DNA of 64,000 nt from Erpobdella octoculata (Eukaryota > Annelida > Clitellata > Hirudinida > Erpobdellidae), in contig OZ022239.1 of assembly GCA_963978895.1 (NCBI GenBank), positions 9,688,804 through 9,752,803 of the forward strand, read 5' to 3'. The translations under genes and the position numbers were made by a program. Within the stretch, counting starts at the first letter, position 1; each line of letters begins with the position of its first letter. Below, piece after piece: positions 15,298-30,249 of this stretch. The notes beneath the pieces were generated by a model, which made no database searches, was not told the origin of the DNA, and saw only the letters and a list, made by a program, of their open reading frames with translations.

Positions 15298-16376
15298 TTG
15301 TTCTCTTTTGAGTTTTAATATAGAATATTTGGTGTAAAAGTGTAAGCAGTTAGAAAATCATGAGACAAGTCGACAGGAGCGGTTGTTATTGTTATTATTT
15401 ATAATTGGCTATTCACTTCTTATTGTCCTGCAAATCGGTTTCAGAACGACACCACAAATCGATATATCAATCAAATTCCTACTCGACAACTATTTACGTT
15501 GTCTCATATTCGATAATTAAAGTGGATGGTAAACATCGCCCCAGACGAAAATTTCCGCCCACTAAAAAGCACTAACTAGTAGAGAGTTTACGTCAAAACA
15601 AATAAAGTCACGATAATTTGCTATTTCAGCCAACTTTCTATGTTGGTTATGGTTGAAGTTGAGTTATGCAAGCGTATTATTTATTAATTAGATGAATTTC
15701 AATAAGCTGGACAGCAAGAAATTTATATTAGTACTTTTGCATTTTTATTACGCAGCATATGTACACGTACAACCATACACATATGTAATTGCATATATAG
15801 GTATACAGCTGTCACAAGCTTTAGACAAAGAAGAAAAGGAGATTAATTGCATTTGTGTAACATTCGTTACGTGCAGTTATCACACATTATTAAAAACTAA
15901 TGAATTTGTATCTTATAATGTTATAATCTGTTATGACACTACATTCACCACAATGTCCTCAATGGCAATGGTGATGCAATTCGCTATGCGAAACCAAGGA
16001 CTTGGCTCAGTGGCGGATACAAGAATTTGGTATTGGGGGAGGGTCCGATTTTTTTTAGTTTTTTAAATTTGGATTACTGTTAGTGAAAAAAAATTGAAAT
16101 TAAATTTTTTATTTGCTGAACAGCTAGACTGCCTTCTTTCTTAATCTCTTTTTATATACTTTTATTAACTTTCTTTCACTTGTCCGGATGTCCATGGGAT
16201 GTCCGTAGACGTTTTGAAACTCGGAGGATCATTATAAAATTCACCTACTTAAAAAAATTCGAGCCTAATAAAACAAATATAAAAATTATTAAAAAATAAA
16301 TTGAAGAAACATATGATAATGGCGACAAAAATTTTCATCGTCATAGTAACTCAAACATCTTTTGCTTACTATTCAT
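15298..16376. other. Upstream region of the polyamine oxidase gene
   Basis: It should contain the promoter and 5' untranslated region of the minus-strand gene, but I see no decisive TATA or initiator. The 124-codon plus-strand frame at 15692-16066 has no recognisable domain and unnatural composition. A G-rich GGGGGAGGG tract lies near 16035. Confidence 0.35.
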
Positions 16377-16607
16377 CGGGGTGGGGTGTGTTTTTTTTAT
16401 TCATCAGGATATCAACCACACTCACCAAATATTTTTTTAATTTATCAATTTTAAATAGATGAGCCCCTGAACCAAACCACGGTGAATGTGGTTTAAACCA
16501 GAGTGTTCATCAGGTGAATAAAAAAACGTGTTACGGAAATATTTGATGAATTAAAAAAAGCTTTGGTGAGTGTGGTTAATAACCTGGTGAATAAAAAAAC
16601 ACGCCCG
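16377..16607. mobile_element. Foldback/MITE-like element with about 65-bp inverted arms
   Basis: The left arm (16377-16450) and right arm (16543-16607, reversed) share GTGTTTTTTTATTCAYCAGG, a short variable step, then AACCACACTCACCAAA and TTTTTTTAATT(C/T)ATCAA. The centre (16480-16540) repeats parts of the same motif (GGTGAATGTGG, CATCAGGTGAATAAAAAAAC), suggesting a composite. It encodes no protein. Confidence 0.7.
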
Positions 16608-18352
<1,745 letters not shown>

Positions 18353-19195
18353 AGAAAGAAGATTGCTGATACCAACTATCATTAACTTGTATCTTTAGCA
18401 TTTCTAAAGGTAATCACTTACTAATTCAGGTTGTAATGGTATTCTTTCGACAGGACAGATTTGTATTGAGACTCTGGCGAATAGAGGCTGAAATAAAGTA
18501 TTTATTCTTAGAACTAGTAATATCGCCCATACTCGATCCGTCATTTAAAATCTAATAATGATCAATTTGCTTTCTGTAAGTGCTTTGGACTGATCATAAT
18601 GCTCTCTAAAAATGCATCGAGTTATATGAGAACGAAGCAAATTTTCTCTTTCCAAAACAATCTGCACTCTCTCTACGCACTAAATCCCAGTTGCAAACCT
18701 CTATTTGAAAGTTCTTATCGAAGACCAACGATTTTTATTGTAATTATTATGGCCATTAAAACGTAAGTAATTTGGAAATTCATCAATCAATGACGACGAA
18801 CATTATTGTTTTGAGTAAACTTATTTATTAGCGTATCTTAAATCATTTTTACCTTTAATCAAACATTGAACATTTTCTATCCATCCATTGATGTTTTCGA
18901 CATAAAAAACTGTTTATTAAATTAAATAATAACGAATGTCGTTCTTTGGACCTCGTCAAAATACAAATTATTAATAATTTTTACGTTGTCACGCCGTTCG
19001 ATCACCGCGTGCTCGCCCTAAACACTGCCGTGGAAACTGATGACGTTTATTAAAAAAATGTAAATATACAAACGCATATAAATCAAACTAATTGATGAGA
19101 TTAATGAATGTACGCAAAGGGCGAGTATGGTTAGCATTGTAGCGCCGATGTGCTTATAAAATGGTGGGCCTGCACACGTCGCATGCAGTGCCGTG

Positions 19196-19394
19196 GTTAT
19201 AAGACCCCGGACCACGCAGAAAAAAGTTTTTTTATTTTTTAGAAAAATGTTTTGAAAATAAGGTACGACAATCTCCCCGGTCATCGGCTATTTTTTGATG
19301 AAAAATGCGGTACAGCAGCCACGCATGAGTCTGAATGAGTCATGTAAAGTGGCAAAAGATCCCAATTTTTTCGGGGGCCTCAGCCTTGGCACTA
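19196..19394. mobile_element. hAT-like MITE, about 200 bp
   Basis: The left end CAGTGCCGTGGTTATAAGAC then CCCGG matches the right end read in reverse (TAGTGCCAAGGCTGAGG then CCCCCG), followed on both sides by A-rich sequence. No matching 8-bp target duplication was found, so the borders may be eroded. Confidence 0.4.
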
Positions 19395-20090
19395 GTTTCA
19401 AGAATAACGTAAGAATGATTGTAACTAGTGAAACAGAAAGAGTATAGAGCTGTAAAACGTCTGTAAAAACATTGACTGCCAAACAGAAACTGGGGATCAT
19501 TCTGTGGTTAAAGCAGCTCTACATCATATATGTCGAACCCTATATCCATCTGAAATGGAAGAATTTAATCATCTGTGCAGCTTGCACGTCACCGACCCGA
19601 CCTTAACTAATCAACTTCCAGCCTAGCAGCCTTGCATTATGAATGAAAAATGCGAGCGACCCGGTGAAACATGGTACTCCGGAAGGAAAGGTGATGTTCA
19701 GTTGGAAATATTGAGAGGTCATTTGTTAGGAGCACAGCAAATTAGTCTCGAAATATTTTTTTCCTCGCAGAGACTTTGTGACAATTTCGTTTTCGTGGTA
19801 TTTTTTATAGTTTATCTTAGTTTAATAAAAGCTTCGAAATTCTCGGCTACAAGTAGCGACAAGTTAAGTTTAAAACTATAAAAAAAATAAAAATTAATAA
19901 AATTATAAAAATAAAACCATAATAATAATAATAATGATAATAACTTCAAATGTAACTTGTCATTCCACCAGGAATTGGCTTAACTTAATTTCACTTTCGG
20001 ATGGCGTATCTTCGTCAGTCTAAACACACTTTTCAACAATAAAAATTACAAAAAACCAAAACTGTCGAAAGATGAAATGGAAGTTATTTT

Positions 20091-20455
20091 TCAAACAGAA
20101 ACTTCTTTAATTTTCGAACAATCACCACCGAGCAGCTCGTCCGCAGATGTTCGCGCAGTCAAAACGATGCTTTCAAGTTTAGGTATTTCCGCGATTGAAT
20201 GCTGAGAATTGTCGAGGTTGAACGCTACTTTCTTCTCAGTGGTCTGAACGCCGCCCATTCCCGAAGAAGAATCAAGAGTTGTCTCCGACGAGGAACAGGC
20301 AGGGAATGAACAGACCAGATGCTGTCTGCTCTGTCGGTCAACGTCGGAATTCTCTTGACTTTGGTCGTCAGCTGCTGCCGTGCCTGCTCGTTTGATAAAC
20401 ATCGGCGACTTGAAGGAATCGCTTCCACAGGCGTCGTCAGAACTGGACGTGGCTG
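20091..20455 (-). CDS. Terminal exon of an acidic Ser-rich cytoplasmic tail with a KVAF motif (probable protocadherin C-terminus)
   Basis: The minus-strand exon follows acceptor TTACAATTATAG and ends in TGA at 20091-20093. In the frame entered with two bases it gives 120 residues: ATSSSDDACGSDSF, a Gln/Ser/Asp-rich stretch, then TTEKKVAFNLDNSQ, and ends KIKEVSV. Lys-Val-Ala-Phe fits the (R/K)VxF docking motif for protein phosphatase 1. Delta-1 protocadherins carry such a motif (CM3, RRVTF) in their cytoplasmic tails, which suggests this is the tail of the protocadherin at 60103-63754, on the same strand. The acceptor phase matches the donor at 22324. The link to the protocadherin is an inference, since no transcript is available. 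Confidence 0.6.
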
Positions 20456-21040
20456 CTATAATTGTAAAATAACAATTATTTGTTGATGTTCTAAGAATCA
20501 GAATTAAACATGGCTGTACAGTATCCATCGATATTCAAAACTATAAGAATAACTTTTAAAATAAAACAAACGCAATTATTTTGATGTCAATAGGTACTGA
20601 TAACGATGTTTTTTATGACGGAGAAAAACACTAAATTGTGTCACATCTTATTAAATGAAACATTTGCGTCAGAAGTGAACTGTGAAAAGTCAGTAATATA
20701 AATATATTTATCTATATTTCTATAAATAAGAAATATAAAGTAAAGGAATTCAGCGTCAACAAAGTCTGCCTTCGTTAGATATGAAACACAATTTAATGGA
20801 AACGTAAAACAAGTAATCCGTAAAAAACAGGTTTTTTCACAAATCCCTTATATTTCAGAATTTTCCGGTTTTTTGTTTGTTGCAAAAATGTTTCTTTTAT
20901 AAAGACATTTTTTGGAATTTATATATGTAAACATCTATATAATTGTATTTAATTTGTTTTTGTTTAAAACATAATTATTATTTAAAATTACATAATTTTT
21001 TTTCTTAAAAATTTGGCAAACTTTAAAATTGTCACGAGGA
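20456..21040. other. Intronic sequence between the two distal exons, upper part
   Basis: AT-rich, with no feature seen beyond the acceptor of the terminal exon at its lower end. Confidence 0.35.
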
Positions 21041-21410
21041 GCGAGCCTATATTTAAAGTTTCAGCTAGATTGGATGACAGAAAGTTAGTTAATTTTCACT
21101 TTCAAGGTTTACAAAAATTCAAACCAACAAACAAGTAAGCAAGCAAGCAAGCAAAACCGGCGGTGAAGTTAATATAAGATTTTTTTTAATTTTCAAATTT
21201 TTATTGTCATGAAGATCAAGCCTATATCTCAAATTTCAGCTCAATTGAATGACGGGAAGTTAGTCAATTTTCACTTTCAAAGTTTGCAAACATTCAAGCA
21301 GGCAAGCAAGCAAGCAAACAAGCAAGCAAGTAAGCAAGCAAGCAAGCAGGCAAGCAGGCAAGCAAGCAAGCAAGCAAGCAAGCAAAAGCGGCAGTGAAGT
21401 TAATATAAAG
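21041..21410 (+). repeat. Two tandem copies of a retroposon-like 3' tail with (AAGC)n ends
   Basis: Copy 1 (about 21041-21175) and copy 2 (about 21210-21410) share TTTCAGCT..ATTG(A/G)ATGAC, GAAGTTAGT.AATTTTCACT, TTCAA(G)GTTT, then an AAGC array and GGC(A/G)GTGAAGTTAATATAA. Related blocks at 6470-6575 and 38610-38730 also end in short repeat arrays. This resembles the 3' ends of RTE-type LINEs or their SINEs. It encodes no protein. Confidence 0.55.
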
Positions 21411-22323
21411 GATTTAAAAACAAATTATCAGCAGGTCTACGGCCATGAATCTAAAGTACGCCTTGGTTGGTTTTAAGTCGAAAAAGAGCCAGCCTAACCC
21501 GTTAAAATCGCACTTCGGTCTTACAAAATGTAACTTGAAAGAATCGGGGAAACATATTTCAATGACTTTGTCTTCAAAAGAAACGTTTGTCTGGAAGAGT
21601 GGACAAACTGGATGACAACAAGAAAGTCATGTGGGTGGGCGTAGGGGGGGGGGTGAAAAATTCAGCGTGCGGCAGGGAGAATCATTTCGGTGGCATTGAA
21701 TATCTTTCAAAACTATTTGTTATTCGTCGAATGCTTGAGATAAACATGACTAAAAAGAAGTAACGCCAAGATATCGCCGCATTCTTATTCACATGTGCAT
21801 TCCAATTTTCTTTTCTATTTGTCGGTAAAATATTTCAGGGGTATGGGAAATCATAGCTAGCAACTGCACCTCGCTTAATGTGAGCCAATTTCAAGCGTGG
21901 ATAAAACTGGATGAAAATGCAGACAAACAAATCAAACTACTTTACGATCTGCGATAAAAACAAACATTGATATTTTGTACTTACTGCTATTTCAGTATGA
22001 AACTTTTTTCTAGTAGCTTATTGAAGCGCTTTTAAATACACTGTTCATATGATTTAGAATATACCTATTTTATTTAACTAGTTATATAATTTCTGTATTA
22101 AAAACTTTAATAAAATTGAAAAAATATCCGTACAAAGCTTGTGCTTAGAAGAAACATGTTTGTAAGCGATAAATAACCCCAATCATGTCACAACGACAAT
22201 GGACTTAATTGGCGAGTTAGGATTTTAATGCTAGCATAGAACAATCATAAAAGTTTCTCCGCGACGCAGCTTTTATTTTCTTTGCTAGACGTAAAGTAAT
22301 TACAAAAACGGCGCCGGACCCAC

Positions 22324-22487
22324 CAGATGAAGGTTGAGATCTGTTGTCTATCCTATGAGCCAGGAATCTGTGGAGGGCTCTCGGAGGTGGTGGAGGTGGA
22401 AGGGGGGAGTTGGAATATTTGGCCGTTGCTGGTGAGAATCGCCTCGTTGTGTCGGCTTCCTCTTTGATTTTCAACTGCATTTTTGGT
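22324..22487 (-). CDS. Proline-rich internal exon of the same tail
   Basis: The minus-strand exon lies between acceptor GCATCTTCAG and donor GTGGGT. In the frame that joins the terminal exon at 20455 it reads KMQLKIKEEADTTRRFSP, then a Pro-only run (PLPPPPPP) and ends NRSQPSS. It enters needing two bases from the previous exon and leaves with one. The protocadherin exon at 60103 ends in phase 0, so a direct splice would read this exon in another frame and stop at 22353-22355 after 44 residues. Either an unseen exon lies between, or two isoforms exist. Proline runs can bind Ena/VASP, SH3 or WW domains, but no specific partner is evident. Confidence 0.45.
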
Positions 22488-23827
22488 CTGAAGATGCGCT
22501 AAAAAGAAAATTAAATAAACTAATAAAAATGTTTATTGAAACCAGTTAGTTGTTAGTTGGCTTTCACGGTAGTACATCATGCTTTTCCAGATAAGCAAGT
22601 AGACAGCATCAAATAAAAATAACCACACATTTATTTTTGAATTGTAATCAGATGGAAGTTGAAATAGCGACCGTTTTTCACTAACCGTTTTGTTTTCACA
22701 CGGCAAATAGTGCATCAATGCTAAAGATTTTTCTCAACATCTTATGCATCTTTTTAAAAAATTTCGTTAAGTTAAGTCGATTTCAAAACTTGCTAGTCGG
22801 GCTGATTGCGTAGCAAAATATAAACAAACACCCACAAGATTCGACTTTTAATTCGTTGCTATAGTTGATAATCTCAAATGAAAACGTGTTGATGGTGTGA
22901 TGAAAACCAATTAAGATTACTACGCGTCGCAAAATGTTCCCGAGGAAGAAAAATAAATCCTTGAAAAACGTGCCGCAAAAACATTCGTCCGCAAAATCCG
23001 CAACAGCAAGATAAATTACATAAAAAAAGTTTTATTCACTTTACTCTCACGAGAATTTGTTCGCATTTCGAGCGCAGCGCTAACGCCACGTTTCTTCCGT
23101 GCGCTTCACGGAGTTCGCAACCCATAAAGAAGCCGGCAACAAGTTTCTTCAAGATTAGAACTTCTTGCTATGGAAAAAAAGTAACAAGGAAGAAAAACTT
23201 CAAGAAGTTAGTTTCGAACCATTCATGCCTGTGATTGGACGGACGAACGCGCATGCGTGGATGCCGCGAAATTCACAAATTGAGGTTTACATGCTGTTGA
23301 GATCCGTGTTGCACGTTGTTCTTTAACAAACAAGAAGAAGAGGAGGAGGAACAAATTATCTCCCACGTTTGCCATCTGGGAGCAAAAGGTTCCGTTAGAT
23401 CAACTGCCAGGGCACGTTCCAAAATGTTAATCAATCAATTAGAAGCCAACCTTGCCAGGCATATAAGCATAGCCGACGCTAGACATTGGCCAATAAAGCA
23501 CCGGCTCTACGGAGAAACGTAATTATCTGTCCGGGGATGTTTATGCTTCCTTCTAACGATTCCCTTTTATGGTACTTGTTTAGTTGTTTAGGTCCTAATT
23601 CCGAAAAATTTGTTCTCGCCTGTACGCGCTCAGTTTGTTAAATTTTCGTCTCTTAAACATGAGACATAAAAAAAGCAAAGAAGTATTTTTTTTGCAACTC
23701 TTCCAAGTTCTGAAAATAAGCTTAGTAATTGCATTAAACTAAATAACAACACATTTTTGAACGCTGGTCATAAGAAACTTGATATTCGAAATTTTAGAAA
23801 TCTTTCACTCCGGAAAATATAAACTAA
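22488..23827. other. Start of the putative giant intron
   Basis: The stretch 23040-23300 is less AT-rich than its surroundings. The plus frame at 23316-23522 has no recognisable domain. No other feature was seen. Confidence 0.35.
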
Positions 23828-23900
23828 CTAGCCGGGTTACCCGGCTTTGCTCGGGTTTTTCGAGGTTTTTCTATCGTTTTTCTCTTTCGCTCCCGTTTCT
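23828..23900 (-). mobile_element. 3'-terminal fragment of Helitron family A
   Basis: CTAGCCGGGTTACCCGGCTT and the following TGCTCGGGTTTTTCGAGG match the minus-strand end at 1731. The CTAG end is followed by T. Similarity stops after CGCTCCCGTTTC, so the copy is 5'-truncated. Confidence 0.75.
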
Positions 23901-24421
23901 ATTAAGCTGATAATCAGAGCAGATAATTTCATTTTTATGGTGGAACAAAATTTAATTAGTTTAACTTATGTTCAGAGAAAATTTATTAGCACAGAACGAA
24001 TTGTAAACAGCGGATGACAGTAACCAAACAATTTTTTCTTCTGTTTCTGCTGTTCAACACGAAACTCAACGTCTGCATTTCCAGAGTACTTTCAACATGA
24101 TTCGGTTGAATTTTATGCGTGATTTGTTTTCTCCTTCATGGACCGTCATTTTCCTCCCAACTCCGTTCGCTTAAAGCCTTCAGACTGTCACTCAACATTA
24201 GCGTGCAATAAGGCTTTAAGCAGACTGTGTAAAAGAGACTACATGTAATCCCCCATTCTTGACTCTGTATTTCGCTATATTTAGTGCTCTGCAGCAAAAG
24301 ATCGTATTGTTGAGCCAATGATTGTGGTTTTTTGTTGTTATTGTGGTTATATATTACAGTGCGTCCGGTCAACAGCTAATAGCAGTTTTTTTCTATTGCC
24401 GTTCTGTCTATTTTTCAAGCA

Positions 24422-24516
24422 CTGGACTGACTGGCTGGCTGACTGGCTGGCGGCTGACTGACTGACTGACTGACTGACTGACTGACTGACTGACTGACTG
24501 ACTGACTGACTGACTG
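24422..24516. repeat. (GACT)n microsatellite
   Basis: About 16 near-perfect GACT units preceded by GGCT variants. The Ser/Gln/Val frames here are its translation. Confidence 0.95.
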
Positions 24517-27500
24517 CTGCAAATAGTGGAAACGACAAAGCCGTATAAAATGAGCCAAGCGTGTTCTTGCAACCAATAGAAAGCTGGTGTGACAGTCACG
24601 TGTCTCAATTGAAGTTTTATTTTTTAAACAAGATTTATTTTAAAAATAAAAATAAAAATAACGAGTGGTATAAATTGTTTGTAGTATTATTATAATGAGT
24701 GGTCAGTATGGCTGTTTGTAATAATATTATAATGAGTTATAAACAGAGGTGTCCACTATTATGTTAGAAAGTGGATTTTTCCAGGCGTTTCTACATGCAA
24801 TGTTGTAGTAATTAGATATTTTTGAACATATCAGAAATAACAGAAGCACATTTCCAAGCCAGATAAATACTAGAAAACAATGTGGTCTGCCTTCTTCTCG
24901 AGTCACCCTTGTTTAGCAGCATCTGAAAAACCACACAACTGTTTTATTACAACGCTGGACGCCTCTAAGAAAAACAAGCGAAATATTTTTTAACCAAATT
25001 TTACATAGCAATTAATTTGCCAAGACAATTCTAAACAGTTTGGTCGATTCGGAAGATAAAAACAATAAACAAGACGAAGAAAAACACAATTAATGTGATG
25101 ATAATAATAAAAAACTTTCAGAATTTAAAAATGTTTGCCTAATTTTAATCTAAATATCAAATAGTGATTTGCGGATCTTCTAAAAAAAATCAGATTGCGT
25201 GTTAACCTCCAGGATACAAGGGAAACCTTCTCAGCGGTTCTGCATTTTTCTCTCTCTCGAAAAAGACAGGAATTTGCAAGTTTTTGCATGAATTAGATAC
25301 TTAAACCTTATATCTCAAAAATTAATTTTAACCTTACATTGGTTGGCCAACCCAAAAAATTTCATTAAAAATGATAAAAACCAACCGTTAACGTATAACA
25401 TAATATATAAGTAGTCAAATAAAAGATAATGATGAAAATGTAAAATTATTGTTTTTACGCCCACAATTTATTGTTCATTTTTTCAGAAGGTGGCTGAAAG
25501 TTTTGTAAAAAGCGTTAAACAAAAAGTCCTACTATTATCAATATTATCATCTTAAATATTATTGTTGTAAATTGTGTAAATATTGATTTGAAAAATGATA
25601 GAAACATTATTACTGTTCTTCATCATACGATTCAACAATCATTTAATGCAGGAAATTGGTCATTGCATCATCCGCCTAGCTATCAGAGTCTGCGTCATCA
25701 TTATCGTCAAGGTCTGGAAGAATATCAACCGATTATTTAGTTGTTTCGTCGCATACATTTTTTATTGAGAAATAAACATGTTTTTAGCAATTCATTTACT
25801 GATATAGTTTATTCATTTTTTGTATTATACACGCAGATAACTGGCATTGAAACCTTGCATCATTTTTTTTTTATTTCTAGCTGATGGACATATTATGATT
25901 TTATCAAAATATATGTTAATTTTAAGCAAAAAACATTGTTGTTAAATTGCTACATTGCATATGAATGTAATGTAATGGATGTGTTATATGAATGTAATAT
26001 AATGGATGTGTTTTTTCAGACATGTTTCAAGGAGGCTCATTATACTCCAGACAAGAAATTTTTTGTCTTATAAAAATAATTCATGTTTTGAAGCGAATAA
26101 TTATTTTATTTTAAATATTTAACATTAATTTTGCTAAAACAGTTGTTTATGTCGATTTTTTAAAAACTGTGCGACAATAAATTCTCTAAATAAACCATGA
26201 TATCATGAGAGGATTTGAAGTGCAGTCCTTAAAAAAAACAAACTAACTTCAGATTTGAATTCACCAAACCATTATTAGATAAAATGCAAGTTTTTTTCAT
26301 ATAAATTCAATAAAATTATTTTTAATACTTTAATAAACACTTCGTAGCCTAAAAATAGAATTGAACTTTCATAGGTTTGCGACAGTTTAATAGTTATATC
26401 CAATGATTTTACCATGCAGACGCTTTGGAGGAGGATTCACCCCCCAAAGTTTCAAATTTCCCTCAACAAAATTTTTAAATTTTCCAAAACCAATTTTTGG
26501 AAAACAAACATTATCTGTTGTGTAAAATTTTTTTATTAAATTTTTACGGTCATCAGATATTTTGAGATAGAAAAGTATATAATATTTTGAAGAAAGTTCG
26601 GAAAACGTACTACGATTACCCCCCTCTCTCTCCCAGTCATCAGCTATCTTGTATAAGATTTTGGAGAAATTTTAGAATGTGTGGGTTTTTGAAACATTTT
26701 GTCCTTCAACCTTTTGTTGAAATAACACTCCTGTCTCATAATTTTTTAACTTTTCAGAGTCAAGGAGTCTGAATGAAACACTTTTTACATCTATTTCTTA
26801 TATTTCGTATGAAGACTAACATGAAATGATTTATATGAAATTCAAAATTAAAAAACAAAAAACAGTAACTATATTTATTATTTTCAGAAAAGGAGCTTAT
26901 TCAAAAGATTCCTAAAATAAGAAAAAAAATGCAAGAATATTTTATTCCACCCGGCATGTCAATTAAAATTCATTTCTTGCGTTTCATATCGGAAAGATTT
27001 TTGTTTCTCAATTGCACATGACGTTTCGTCATGTAAGAAGAGATCTCTAAGATTAGTAGGCATACAACATTCAATATACTAACATTTCAATACAATATAC
27101 ATCATTCAATATACTAATATTTCAATACAATATGCATAATTCAATATGCTAACATTTTAATAAAATATACATAATTAAATATTCTAGAATTTTAATACAA
27201 TATGCATAATTCAAAAAAACTAATTCAAAACTTTTTTGTCTCATAAGAGATATTAATTAAAACACGGAAATAGTCCTGCGATATAGTCCTATTCTAGTTT
27301 AAATGGTTTAGGAAACATATCTATATTCCTTAATATAAATTGGAATACAGAGCATAAAAATAGGTTTCGCGGTATTTTTTATTATTAGAAATGAAGAGTA
27401 GTTGTGTATTCAGAAAGTTTGTTTAAAAGAGCACATTTTTGGCAAACGGGATGAGAAGAGGCGCTTCGAGCCATTGATCTATTTTTAATAACATTTTGAA

Positions 27501-29280
27501 AGTTTTAGAGAAGACATAAGAAAGACAATCGCTGACAAAAAGATCAAAACATTTTTGAGATATAAAAACATTCAACTTGCCAACAACTAAAATTCAAAGT
27601 TTTTTTCTTATGTTTTATTTAAAACGGGAAACATACCAGTCGGACCATTCAAACATTAAGCTGGAAATTCGTCGCATTTCAAGTCGTTATTGATGACTCG
27701 CTAAGCTGCACAGATTTAAGCATTTAAATACACAATTTCTATTCTTATTCTGCATTATTTTGAACGAAAAAAGTAAGATTCATTAATGTCATTCGTAGTT
27801 GGGAAATTTTCACTCGCAGAACGCATTACTGCATCTTTCATCTTTCTCACAACAAAAACAATTCTACAGCATCCTCAAACGATGAAGCCATTAAAAAGTC
27901 TTTGTCTTGCTTTCAGCTCCATAAGATGATGTACACTTAATTGGAACTTATAAAAGAGCTACTCTTGCTGCTGCTGCTGTTCTAGCAAGCGCCGTCCGCA
28001 TAAATACGAAGCTTTTCACACTTGATTAGTTTAGTCTTGAAAAACGACTGGCTCGTTGATGTTCGCGGCTCGTTGGGCGTTTCGCTCAGCCACATTTCAA
28101 CATCACGTGGCAGCACGGGAAAAAATAACACACGCTTGCATAAACGCTCGGCATATTTTACAGCCGGTTTCTCTACTTCATTCTGTGTGGAGAAAAAAAA
28201 CGAATTTCACGTCCAGATTTTTAGAAATAAATTTGACGAAAATGAAAATCCAGCGTAAAAATGGTTTTCCCTAATGGCGACATAAACTAATTTACCCAGA
28301 AACGCAACCGGGAGCATCTGGTTGATCGATTAATCAACAACTCCATGGGAAAATGGAAGAAGCACTCTTGGAAGTTTAATCAGCCAAATTTGCAAGAGAG
28401 CAGTTCTGTGAAATAAAATGAACTATCTTATCGGGAAGGCGATACCATATCATCTGAAAATGAAGCGCTAACGTCCGACATCCTACTATTAAATACGTTT
28501 TCAACGGACGAACAATTCCGAACAAATATCCCGACGAAACCAACTCAAGGGCTTTCAGTATTTCTTATGAGCGGAGAATTTCATCCGCTCCGCTAGATCC
28601 ATTGATGGGCATATGCATTCAAGCCTGCCAAAAAAGCGCCCATTAAATAAAAAGAAAAAACTCAAACGCATGAATTACAGGACTCGTGTTCATATTTTTT
28701 AATTCAAATTTTTAAAAATAAATGTTGGAATTTTGTTTTTATCGATTTTCTGTTAGATCGATTTTTATGAAAACAAATACAAAAACCAACCAATTTTTTA
28801 TCACCGTGAATTTATAATAAGTGAAAATTCCAACTTTTTTTCTGAGCAAAAATTTAATACTGATAAAAAAATTACCTTAAAAAACAAACAAGCAAAACAA
28901 ACAAAATATCCTTCAAAGAACAAAATGGCCATCGATTTAACGTCTCAACCAAAGTGATCTGTCGACGATGAGGTCATTCACCTCCTTGATTACGAGCGAT
29001 TAACACATCCTAAATCTTTCTCTTTTTTACGGCGCGTTAATTTTAATGAGCGATGCCTGGCAGGCCAAGTGAAAAGATAATCGTCCTGTTTGTCATTATT
29101 ACGCTTTTATTTCGGCCTTCGCTTTCGCACGGGATTTTTAATGCGACGTTAAATGTTCTGCTACGACGTTGTTTGTCTTTACTGGGCTCCTTGGCTGTCA
29201 TGCCCCCTCCCCCCGCATTTCTTCGTTGCTACTCTCTTCCCCTTCCCACGAGGAGATATCCTCATCCCATTTCCTCTCTT
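24517..29280. other. Putative intron, low-feature stretch
   Basis: AT-rich DNA without recognisable coding exons or element ends. A weak repeat of TTCAATATACTAACATT lies at 27070-27200. Open frames at 26587-26772 and 28022-28274 show no domain. Confidence 0.35.
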
Positions 29281-29302
29281 TCTCAATCTCTTTCTCTTTT
29301 TA

Positions 29303-29324
29303 TTTCTCTCTCTCTCTCTGTCTC

Positions 29325-29402
<78 letters not shown>
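29303..29402. repeat. (CT)n microsatellite in a pyrimidine-rich tract
   Basis: A pure CT run from about 29330, within an unusually long pyrimidine-biased stretch extending to about 29720. Confidence 0.95.
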
Positions 29403-29408
<6 letters not shown>

Positions 29409-29842
29409 CATCTCCCTTCTTCTTATATTCTTTCTCTTTATTTCTTCTCTCCTCTTCTTTTCTTTTGTATCTCTAATCTCCTCATTTTCTCTTACTTCAA
29501 TTTTTTGTTCTTTAGCTTTTCACTTCCACTCTTCTTTTCAGAAATTTTTATCTCTTTTCTCCAAATTTCACACTCCTTCATGCATTTTCTCTTCGCTTCT
29601 TCTTTTCATAATCTCACATTTTCTTTTTTCATTTCTGTTTCATTCATCCCATCTCATTTTATACCATTTCTCCTAATTTCCTTTCATCCCCTTTTCCTTC
29701 CTCTCTCTCTTCCTCCATCATGAAACTTTCTGCCCCATTTCTTCATCCTTATTTCCTCAAGTGCAGCCGATTGCAAAACGAAAGCATTTCTAGCGGAAAA
29801 ACAATTGTTGCAGAAGTGAAAAAGAAAAGAAATAAAAAAAAG

Positions 29843-29873
<31 letters not shown>

Positions 29874-30174
29874 AAAGAAATAAAATAAACAAATATTGTT
29901 GAGAGGGCTTTTCATGAAAAAAGGATTATTTATCAAACCCCGCACGCGTGGGTTCCACAGAACAAATAAGGAAATCCCCGTCAACGACGCGCCGTGGGCG
30001 ACCGGGGCAGCCCACGCCGCACCGCTGGGGAAAAGTTGGGCGTTTATGACAACGTAAACAAATTTGGCGTAGCATGAATAATCCAGCCGGTGCAATATAG
30101 AAGCGACAGGAAGGACGTGATTTGCCTGCAGATATTGCAGTTTGGCCAGGTTAGTATTTTATGTAGGCATTCGC

Positions 30175-30175
<1 letters not shown>

Positions 30176-30246
<71 letters not shown>
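30176..30246. repeat. (TA)n microsatellite
   Basis: About 35 uninterrupted TA units. Confidence 0.98.

Positions 30247-30249
<3 letters not shown>

Noticed and set aside
15692..16066. 124-codon plus-strand frame upstream of the polyamine oxidase gene
   Set aside because: No domain, AT-driven composition and no conserved motif. May overlap the promoter region of the divergent gene.
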